Shown here piece after piece: positions 1 through 5,378 of a stretch of 5,378 nt of DNA (within the stretch, counting starts at the first letter, position 1; the number at the start of each line of letters is the position of its first letter). The translations under genes were made by a program, and so were the position numbers. The stretch is from Pseudomonadota bacterium (lineage in GTDB: Bacteria > Pseudomonadota > Alphaproteobacteria > Rhodospirillales > Magnetospirillaceae): positions 1 to 5,378 of the forward strand of contig JAEZFE010000373.1 in the NCBI GenBank assembly GCA_023437865.1, read 5' to 3'. The notes below the pieces were generated by a model. It saw only the letters and a program-made list of their open reading frames with translations, was not told the DNA's origin and ran no database searches.

Positions 1-636
1 GCCGCCAACTTTGCCCTATTCGTGGGCTCGGACGATCACCTGGCCCGCATCGCCGAACGCGTCTGCCAGTCCGCTGCCGAACTTGGCACCAAGGGGATCG
101 TGTTTGGCGAATGCGGTCATGCCTGGCGGGTGGCGCAGTCGTTCCCGGCGCCCCGGCCCCGCCACATCCTGGACTTGACCCATCAGCTGATCACCGAGGG
201 CCGTATCCATTTGGACCCGTCGCTTAACGCAGGAATGAGCGTCACGCTGCACGATTCCTGCAATATCGCCCGGGCCAGCACCATGGGCGAACAGCCGGGC
301 GGGCAGTTGGACATTCCCCGCGCGGTGCTACGGGCCGCAGTGCCGCGCGTGGTGGAGATGCCGGCGGGCACTACCGGCGAGCGCACGTTCTGCTGCGGTG
401 GAGGCGGCGGTTTGCTGAGCGACGAGATGATCGAGTTGCGGATCAAGAGTTCGCGCCCGCGCGCCGACGCCCTGCGCCAAGCGGTCGATGAGGGTGCCAC
501 TCACCTCGCCGCCATCTGCGCGATTTGTAAGAGTCAATTCACCGAAGTCTTACCGCATCATGGATTCAACCGAAGCATGATAGTAGGAATCATGCAATTG
601 GTCGGCAATGCGCTAACTCTTCCTTCTTCGGTGTAA
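1..636 (+). CDS. CCG-domain iron-sulfur protein, HdrD/DsrK-like (3' part, 5' end outside window)
   Basis: The reading frame is open from base 1 and ends at TAA (634-636), with a second TAA directly after, so 211 C-terminal residues are visible. In visible-residue numbering there is GECGHAW at 36-42 (Cys38), which looks like the end of a first cysteine-rich domain. A second CCG domain follows: HDSC with Cys87, CCGGGGG with Cys131-Cys132, and CAIC with Cys173 and Cys176. CCG domains of HdrB/HdrD, DsrK, GlcF and LutA bind iron-sulfur clusters, and in HdrB a non-cubane cluster that handles disulfide or thiol substrates. The glycine-rich run after CC and the CAICK ending resemble DsrK/HdrD more than GlcF or LutA; this is judged from memory of the families. 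Substrate and partners are unknown. N-terminal 4Fe-4S motifs, if any, lie outside. It is probably a separate transcription unit, since a terminator-like repeat follows. Codons from about 550 onward are unusually AT-rich. Confidence 0.8.
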   Translation, partial: AANFALFVGSDDHLARIAERVCQSAAELGTKGIVFGECGHAWRVAQSFPAPRPRHILDLTHQLITEGRIHLDPSLNAGMSVTLHDSCNIARASTMGEQPGGQLDIPRAVLRAAVPRVVEMPAGTTGERTFCCGGGGGLLSDEMIELRIKSSRPRADALRQAVDEGATHLAAICAICKSQFTEVLPHHGFNRSMIVGIMQLVGNALTLPSSV

Positions 637-684
637 TAAAAGCGCAATTTCGATGATCCCCCATTGGTAGGACCGGCGCTTTTA
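637..684 (+). terminator. Terminator-like inverted repeat after the iron-sulfur gene
   Basis: TAAAAGCGC at 637-645 is the exact reverse complement of GCGCTTTTA at 676-684, so the stem has 9 bp. It begins directly after the upstream stop codon and its right arm ends in four T residues. This fits a Rho-independent terminator in either direction. The loop is long (30 bases) and only four base pairs are G-C, so termination strength is doubtful. The right arm shares TTA (682-684) with the next palindrome. Confidence 0.45.
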
Positions 685-693
685 GGGTAAACT
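664..693 (+). promoter_or_regulatory. Possible sigma70-type promoter for the formate dehydrogenase operon
   Basis: TTGGTA at 664-669 (4 of 6 to TTGACA) and TAAACT at 688-693 (4 of 6 to TATAAT) are 18 bases apart. This would put the transcript start near 700 and leave a leader of about 35 bases before the TTG start. It is the best -35/-10 pair I found in the short gap, but matches of this quality occur by chance. An operon promoter is expected here because the preceding gene seems unrelated and a terminator-like repeat precedes. Confidence 0.3.
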
Positions 694-699
694 CCCTAA
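682..699. promoter_or_regulatory. 18-base palindrome, candidate operator
   Basis: TTAGGG (682-687) and CCCTAA (694-699) are perfect reverse complements separated by six bases, TAAACT, which are also the possible -10 box. A dimeric regulator bound here would cover the promoter core. The site does not fit the FNR consensus TTGAT-N4-ATCAA or the NarL heptamer well, so no regulator can be named. A GGG directly after (700-702) repeats the motif, giving CCCTAAGGG. A short RNA hairpin is the alternative reading. Confidence 0.35.
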
Positions 700-722
700 G
701 GGCTAGACACCCGTTGAATGCC

Positions 723-729
723 AGGGAGG
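723..729 (+). promoter_or_regulatory. Ribosome binding site deciding the TTG start of the alpha subunit
   Basis: AGGGAGG lies five bases before TTG at 735. This spacing favours 735 over the in-frame TTG at 714, which would place the Shine-Dalgarno sequence inside the coding region. The related GGGAGGG motif also precedes the beta and gamma genes, so it is this operon's usual ribosome binding site. Confidence 0.8.
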
Positions 730-734
730 CAACG

Positions 735-3700
735 TTGGAATTAACCCGTAGACAGTTTTTCCGGCTCAGCGGCTCCGCCGCGGCTGGAACGACGGCGGGT
801 GCGCTGGGCTTCGGCTCGATCTCGGCCGTGGCGGCCGAGGTCAGGCCGTACAAGCTGGCGCGCACGACCGAAACCCGGAACACCTGCCCATACTGCTCGG
901 TGAGCTGTGGCGTCATCATCCATACCAGCGGCGATGGATCGAAGAACGTCCGCTCCGAGATCATCCACGTGGAAGGCGATCCGGATCATCCCGTCAACCG
1001 CGGCTCGCTGTGCCCCAAGGGTGCGGCGGTGCTCGACTTCATCCATTCGGAATCCAGGATCAAGGTTCCCATGTACCGCGCGCCGGGCGAGTCCCAGCTC
1101 AAGCCGGTGTCGTGGGACTTCGCCATGGACCGCATCACCAAGTTGATGAAGGAAGACCGCGACAGCCATTTCACCACCGCCAACGCGGCGGGGCAGACGG
1201 TTAATCGCTGGAACTCCGTCGGCTTCCTGGCCGGCTCCGCAACCTCCAACGAGACCGCCTGGCTGACCTGGAAGGTCACCCGCGCTCTCGGCATGGTGGC
1301 GCTGGAAAACCAGGCCCGCATCTGACACGCCCCCACGGTGGCCAGTTTGGCTCCAAGTTTTGGGCGTGGTGCGATGACCAACGGGTGGAACGACATCAAG
1401 AACGCTGATGTCGTGCTGGTGATGGGCGGCAACGCCGCCGAAGCGCATCCCTGCGGCTTTAAATGGGTGACCGAGGCCAAGGCGCATAACGGCGCCAAGC
1501 TGATCGTGGTCGACCCGCGCTTTAACCGGACCGCCTCGGTGGCGGATCTGTATGCGCCGTTGCGTCCGGGTTCGGACATCGCCTTCCTGGGCGGTCTGAT
1601 CAACTACCTGCTGACCAACAATAAGATCCACAACGACTATGTGCGGCTGTTCACCAACGCATCCTATCTGGTGAAGGACGGGTTCGGCTTCGAGGACGGC
1701 CTGTTCACCGGCTACAACGCCGACAAGCGCGACTATGACCGGTCGACCTGGGATTACCAGTACGACGATCAGGGCATGGTGGCGGTCGACGAGACGCTGG
1801 AAAACCCGCAATGCGTCATCAACCTGATGAAGCAGCACTTCTCCCGCTACACCCCGGAAATGGTGGAGCGGACCTGCGGTACGCCCAAGGACAAGTTCCT
1901 TCAGGTGTGCGAGCTCATCGCCACGACCGGCAACGGCGAGCGGTCGATGACCTCGATGTACGCGCTCGGATGGACGCAGCACTCCAAGGGCTCGCAGAAC
2001 ATCCGCTGCATGGCCATCATCCAGCTCCTGCTGGGCAACATGGGCGTTCCGGGCGGCGGCATCAACGCGCTGCGCGGCCACTCGAACGTGCAGGGTTTGA
2101 CCGACATCGGTCTGCTCAGCAACTCCCTGCCCGGTTACCTGGCGCTGCCGAAGGACTCGGAAACCGACCTCCCCGCCTACCTGAAGACCAGGGAATTCAA
2201 GCCCCTGCGTCCCGGGCAGATGTCTTACTGGCAGAACTACAAGAAGTTCTTTGTCAGCTTCCAGAAGGCCATGTGGGGCAAGGCCGCGACGGCCGAGAAT
2301 AATTGGGCCTACGATCTGCTGCCGAAGTGGGACACCTCCTACGACGTCATGAAGCAGTTCGACTTGATGCACCAGGGCAAGATGACTGGCTTCTTCTGCC
2401 AGGGCTTCAACCCGATGATGTCGGTGCCCAATCGCCGCAAGATGATTTCGGCGCTTTCCAAGCTGAAATATCTGGTGGTGATGGACCCGGTCCACACCGA
2501 AACCGGTCACTTCTTCGAGAACCACGGCGAGATGAACGACGCCGATCCCTCGAAGATCCAGACCGAGGTGTTTGTCCTTCCGACCATCTGCTTCGCCGAG
2601 GATGAAGGCTCGACGGCCAATTCCGGACGCGTTCTGCAGTGGCACTGGAAGGCGGCTGAGGCCCCGGGCGAGGCCCGCACCGATATCGGCATCATGTCGG
2701 ACATCTTCCTGCGTCTGAAGAAGATGTATGCCAAGGATGGCGGCACGTTCCCTGACCCGATCATGTCGGTGTCATGGGCGTATCGCCATGCCGACGAGCC
2801 CGCGCCAGAGGAACTGGCGAAGGAACTCAACGGCTATGCCCTGGCGGACCTGCCCGATCCCAACGACGCCACCAAGACCCTGCGCAAGGCGGGTGAGCTG
2901 CTCGACGGCTTCGCCCAGCTCAAGGACGACGGCTCGACCTCGTCTGCCTGCTGGATCTACGGCGGCTGCTGGACGGAAAAGGGCAACATGATGGCCCGCC
3001 GGGATTCCTCGGATCCCAGCGGCAAGGGTATCCACCCGAACTGGGGCTTCTCTTGGCCGGCCAACCGGCGCATCCTCTACAACCGTGCCTCGGCCAATGC
3101 CGACGGCAAGGCGTGGAGCGCGCGTAAGAAGGTGGTCGAGTGGAATGGCGCCAAGTGGGCCGGCATCGACGTGCCTGATTTCGGCGTCACCCTGGCGCCG
3201 GACAAGAACGCCGGTCCGTTCATCATGAACCCGGAAGGCGTCGGACGCCTGTTCACCCGGGCCATGTTGAAGGAAGGTCCGTTCCCCGAGCACTACGAGC
3301 CGTTCGAGTCGCCCGTCAACAACCCGTTCCACTCGAGGGCTCAGTCCAATCCGGTGGCGCGCGTGTTCAAGGGCGACATGGAAGTGTTCGGCAAGTCCGA
3401 GGACTTCCCCTATGTGGCGACCACCTACCGTCTGACCGAGCATTTCCATTACTGGACCAAGGTTTCGCGTATCAACGCGATCCTGCAGCCGGAATTCTTC
3501 GTGGAAATCTCGGAGCAGTTGGCCAAGGAAAAGGGTGTCGCCGCCGGTGATGTCGTCGAGGTCAGCAGCAACCGTGGCCGTGTGCAGGCCAAGGCGGTGG
3601 TGACCAAGCGCATCAAGCCGCTGATGTGCGACGGCAAGCCCGTGCACGTCATCGGCATTCCCATCCACTGGGGTTTCGTCGGGGCCACCAAGAAGGGCTT

Positions 3701-3803
3701 CGGTGCGAACCAGTTGACGCCGTCCGTGGGCGACGCCAACACCGAAACGCCGGAGTTCAAGGCCTTCCTGGTCAATCTCCGCCGTATCGGCCCAGCGGCT
3801 TAG
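735..3803 (+). CDS. fdnG: Formate dehydrogenase-N/O alpha subunit, selenocysteine-containing, Tat-exported
   Basis: Catalytic subunit that oxidises formate to CO2 in the periplasm and passes electrons to the beta subunit. Reading the in-frame TGA at 1323-1325 as selenocysteine gives 1022 residues, close to E. coli FdnG (1015), with Sec at 197 (E. coli 196) followed by the conserved His198. The start is TTG at 735, chosen for its ribosome binding site and because [11 protein letters not shown] matches the N-terminus of FdnG/FdoG. The Tat motif TRRQFFR is at 4-10, with likely cleavage near 33 (AVA). One [4Fe-4S] cluster is held by Cys51, Cys54, Cys58 and Cys93, followed by conserved Lys95. The molybdopterin oxidoreductase body then follows, and the dinucleotide-binding C-terminal domain runs from about 898 ([10 protein letters not shown]). 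Similarity to FdnG runs to the end without gaps of note, including NQARI-U-HAP and GGNAAEAHP. The metal may be Mo or W; the sequence does not decide. Confidence 0.97.
1323..1368 (+). promoter_or_regulatory. Selenocysteine TGA codon with bacterial SECIS hairpin
   Basis: TGA at 1323-1325 is followed at once by a hairpin. The lower stem is CACGCCC (1326-1332) with GGGCGTG (1362-1368), 7 perfect pairs. The upper stem is GG (1337-1338) with CC (1353-1354), a bulged T at 1339, then GGCCA (1340-1344) with TGGCT (1348-1352, one G-U pair), and a GTT loop (1345-1347). Counting the T of TGA as 1, the bulged U is 17 and the loop G and U are 23 and 24. These are the bases known to be needed for SelB binding in the E. 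coli fdhF SECIS. The element is also coding, giving the residues just after Sec. Confidence 0.93.
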
Positions 3804-3809
3804 GGAGGG
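3804..3809 (+). promoter_or_regulatory. Ribosome binding site of the beta subunit
   Basis: GGAGGG starts right after the alpha stop codon TAG (3801-3803) and ends four bases before ATG at 3814. It supports ATG 3814 rather than the adjacent in-frame GTG at 3811, which would leave only one base of spacing. Confidence 0.75.
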
Positions 3810-3813
3810 TGTG

Positions 3814-4713
3814 ATGGCAACACTGCAATCCTTGGACATCCGGCAGCGTTCGGCGTCCACCGCCACTCCCCCCAGCGTCCGCAAGGAAGCTGAGGTCGCC
3901 AAGCTGATCGACGTCTCCAGCTGCATCGGCTGCAAGGCGTGCCAATCGGCCTGCATGGAGTGGAACGACCTGCGTCCGGATATCGGCATCAACCAGGGCG
4001 TTTACGACAACCCTCGCGACCTGGGCGAAGCCGCGTGGACGGTGATGCGCTACACCGAGCACGAGGAAAACGACAAGCTGGAATGGCTGATCCGTAAGGA
4101 TGGGTGCATGCACTGCACCGATCCTGGCTGCCTGAAGGCTTGCCCCTCGCCGGGCGCGATCGTGCAGTACTCCAACGGCATTGTCGATTTCGTGCAGGAA
4201 AATTGCATCGGCTGCGGCTATTGCCAGAAGGGCTGCCCATTCAACGTTCCGCGCATCTCGAAGCGTGACAATCGGGCCTACAAGTGCACCTTGTGCTCGG
4301 ACCGGGTGGCCGTCGGCCAGAGCCCGGCTTGCGCCAAGGCGTGCCCCACGGGCGCGATCACCTTCGGCTCGAAGGAACGGATGATCGATTACGCTCAGCT
4401 GCGGATCACCGACCTCAAGTCGCGCGGTTACCAGAACGCCGGCCTCTACAACCCCGAAGGTGTGGGCGGCACCCACGTCATGTACGTGCTGCACCACGCC
4501 GACCGGCCCGAACTGTACGCCAACCTTCCCAAGAACCCGGCCATCAGCGCCATGGTTGCCCTGTGGAAGGGGACGCTCAAGCCCCTGTCGCTGCTCGGCA
4601 TGGGCATGGCCGTTCTTGCTGGTCTGTTCCACTTCGTCAGCCGCGGCCCCAATGAGGTGACCGAGGAAGACGAGGAGAATGCCCGCAAGCTCACCGGGAG
4701 GGACGCGGCATGA
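3814..4713 (+). CDS. fdnH: Formate dehydrogenase-N/O beta subunit, four [4Fe-4S] electron-transfer protein
   Basis: It carries electrons from the alpha subunit to the heme b subunit, on the periplasmic side of the membrane. The protein has 299 residues (E. coli FdnH 294). Sixteen cysteines lie in four groups: 37/40/43/47, 98/101/106/110, 131/134/137/141 and 158/161/173/177. This is the set needed for four cubane clusters, arranged as in FdnH, where ferredoxin-like groups exchange cysteines between clusters. No Tat signal is seen, so it is expected to be exported as a passenger with alpha, as in E. coli. A single C-terminal membrane helix at about 257-276 ([18 protein letters not shown]) anchors it, followed by an acidic tail. 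It begins ten bases after the alpha stop codon, and its own stop codon overlaps the gamma start as ATGA, so the three subunits are very likely translated from one mRNA. No cluster ligand is missing. Confidence 0.96.
   Translation: MATLQSLDIRQRSASTATPPSVRKEAEVAKLIDVSSCIGCKACQSACMEWNDLRPDIGINQGVYDNPRDLGEAAWTVMRYTEHEENDKLEWLIRKDGCMHCTDPGCLKACPSPGAIVQYSNGIVDFVQENCIGCGYCQKGCPFNVPRISKRDNRAYKCTLCSDRVAVGQSPACAKACPTGAITFGSKERMIDYAQLRITDLKSRGYQNAGLYNPEGVGGTHVMYVLHHADRPELYANLPKNPAISAMVALWKGTLKPLSLLGMGMAVLAGLFHFVSRGPNEVTEEDEENARKLTGRDAA
4696..4702 (+). promoter_or_regulatory. Ribosome binding site of the gamma subunit
   Basis: GGGAGGG lies inside the end of the beta gene, seven bases before ATG at 4710. 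A strong site combined with the ATGA overlap points to coupled but independently supported translation of gamma. Confidence 0.75.
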
Positions 4714-5360
4714 CCAAGATCGAAAAGGTCGCGGTCGTCCGCGACACCTATATCCGCTACAACGCCAGTGAACGCGTGAATCACTGGGTGGTCGTGGTGT
4801 GCGCCGTTCTGCTGATGCTGTCGGGGCTTGCCTTCTTCCACCCGGCCTTCTTCTGGCTCACCGCCCTGTTCGGTGGCGGCCAGGCCGCCCGCGCCATCCA
4901 TCCGTGGATCGGTGTCGTGCTCGCCTTCGCCTTCACCTTCATGGGGGTGCGGTTCTTCCGCCAGAATATCTGGACCAAGGACGATACCGAGTGGATGAAG
5001 CACGTTAATGACGTGATCAACCACAACGAGGACAAGGTCCCGGAAGCCGACCGTTTCAATGCCGCGCAGAAAATCGTGTTCTACATGATGTTCTGGTCGG
5101 TCATCACTCTGTTCCTGTCCGGTATCATGCTGTGGCAGCACTATTTCGGGGAATCTTTCCCGATTTGGCTGCAGCGGATCGCCGGCGTGGTGCATGCGCT
5201 GATGGCGGCGGCTATGATCGGCACCATGATCGTCCACATCTACGCCGCCATCTGGAATGCGGGTTCGGTTCGCGCCATGACCCGTGGTCCGGTCACCGGC
5301 GGCTGGCTGTGGAAGCATCACCGTAAGTACCTGCGTCAAGAGGTTGCTGGCCGTCAATGA
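4710..5360 (+). CDS. fdnI: Formate dehydrogenase-N/O gamma subunit, cytochrome b556 quinone reductase
   Basis: Integral membrane subunit that takes electrons from beta through two b hemes and reduces quinone near the cytoplasmic face. It has 216 residues (E. coli FdnI 217). Four hydrophobic helices are visible at about 25-43, 62-83, 121-142 and 154-182. The histidines that match the FdnI heme and quinone-site residues 18, 57, 155 and 169 are His25, His64, His162 and His176, each shifted by exactly seven. The seven extra residues therefore lie in the N-terminus, before the first helix. The conserved context is also present: ERVNHW, IHPWIG and VHIYAAIW. The C-terminal tail is basic ([10 protein letters not shown]) and shorter than in E. 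coli. The start ATG overlaps the beta stop codon. Related cytochromes b of hydrogenases share the fold, but the preceding subunits settle the assignment. Confidence 0.95.
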   Translation: MTKIEKVAVVRDTYIRYNASERVNHWVVVVCAVLLMLSGLAFFHPAFFWLTALFGGGQAARAIHPWIGVVLAFAFTFMGVRFFRQNIWTKDDTEWMKHVNDVINHNEDKVPEADRFNAAQKIVFYMMFWSVITLFLSGIMLWQHYFGESFPIWLQRIAGVVHALMAAAMIGTMIVHIYAAIWNAGSVRAMTRGPVTGGWLWKHHRKYLRQEVAGRQ

Positions 5361-5378
5361 GCGGACCTTCATTTGAAC
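5357..5378 (+). CDS. Start of a following gene, possibly fdhE (cut by window end)
   Basis: ATG at 5357-5359 overlaps the gamma stop codon TGA (5358-5360) as ATGA, the same junction as between beta and gamma, and opens a frame reading MSGPSFE to the window end. Only seven codons are visible, so the product cannot be identified. In many proteobacteria the gene after this operon is fdhE, a maturation factor for the Sec-containing enzyme, and that is my guess from context alone. The nearest purine-rich stretch (AAGAGG, 5338-5343) is 13 bases away, rather far, so translation would depend on coupling with gamma. It could also be a chance ATG. Confidence 0.45.

Noticed and set aside
664..681. Sigma54-type promoter (GG at 666-667, GC at 678-679, ten bases between)
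   Set aside because: Only the GG and GC dinucleotides match; the flanking TGGCAC and TTGC bases do not. Such a minimal match is common in GC-rich DNA.
637..734. FNR box or NarL heptamers upstream of the operon, expected from E. coli fdn
   Set aside because: No TTGAT-N4-ATCAA-like site is present. The closest NarL-like heptamer (TACCAAT on the minus strand, 663-669) has a mismatch and stands alone.
741..2645. 634-codon open frame on the minus strand opposite the alpha gene
   Set aside because: It lies wholly antisense to a confidently identified gene. Its translation is rich in His, Arg, Val and Gly without any recognisable domain, and it is explained by the G/C-rich third positions of the sense codons. 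The minus-strand frames at 2772-3992, 3772-4632 and 4446-5372 are rejected for the same reason.
714..3803. Alpha gene as a pseudogene with a nonsense mutation
   Set aside because: The TGA sits exactly at the known Sec position, is followed by a SECIS with the required bases, and no other damage is present in 1022 codons.
1..5378. CRISPR array, insertion sequence, tRNA or rRNA gene
   Set aside because: No direct repeat series, transposase motif, terminal inverted repeats or RNA gene signature was seen; nearly all of the window is ordinary coding sequence on the plus strand.

Overview
The window looks like GC-rich proteobacterial chromosome. It carries a complete three-gene operon for a respiratory, membrane-bound, selenocysteine-containing formate dehydrogenase of the E. 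coli FdnGHI/FdoGHI type. I infer an alphaproteobacterium, perhaps of the Rhodospirillales or Magnetospirillum sort, from GC-rich codon use, a TTG start and the HdrD/DsrK-like neighbour. That placement is a guess, because no taxonomic marker is present.

Layout: positions 1-636 hold the 3' part of a gene for a cysteine-rich (CCG-domain) iron-sulfur protein of the HdrD/DsrK kind, which begins upstream of the window. A 98-base gap (637-734) holds a terminator-like 9-bp inverted repeat, a second 18-base palindrome with a possible -10 box in its centre, and a strong ribosome binding site. The catalytic alpha subunit (735-3803) starts at TTG and reads through an in-frame TGA at 1323-1325 as selenocysteine 197. 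A bacterial SECIS hairpin follows that TGA directly. The four-cluster iron-sulfur beta subunit (3814-4713) and the cytochrome b gamma subunit (4710-5360) follow with almost no spacing. A further ATG overlaps the gamma stop codon and begins another gene that runs off the window, possibly the maturation factor gene fdhE.

How the genes work together: by homology, the alpha subunit is exported folded by the Tat system and oxidises formate to CO2 in the periplasm at a Mo (or W)-bis-MGD/Sec centre. Electrons pass through its one [4Fe-4S] cluster and the four clusters of beta to two b hemes in gamma, and reduce quinone on the cytoplasmic side. This makes one arm of a proton-motive redox loop. The host must also have selA, selB, selC and selD and the molybdopterin-guanine-dinucleotide pathway; none is in the window.

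The system is known rather than new. The points most worth attention are the recoded TGA with its well-conserved SECIS, which an automatic caller would split into two genes, the non-AUG start, the paired palindromes in the promoter region, and the unexplained iron-sulfur gene next door with its anomalous AT-rich 3' codons.
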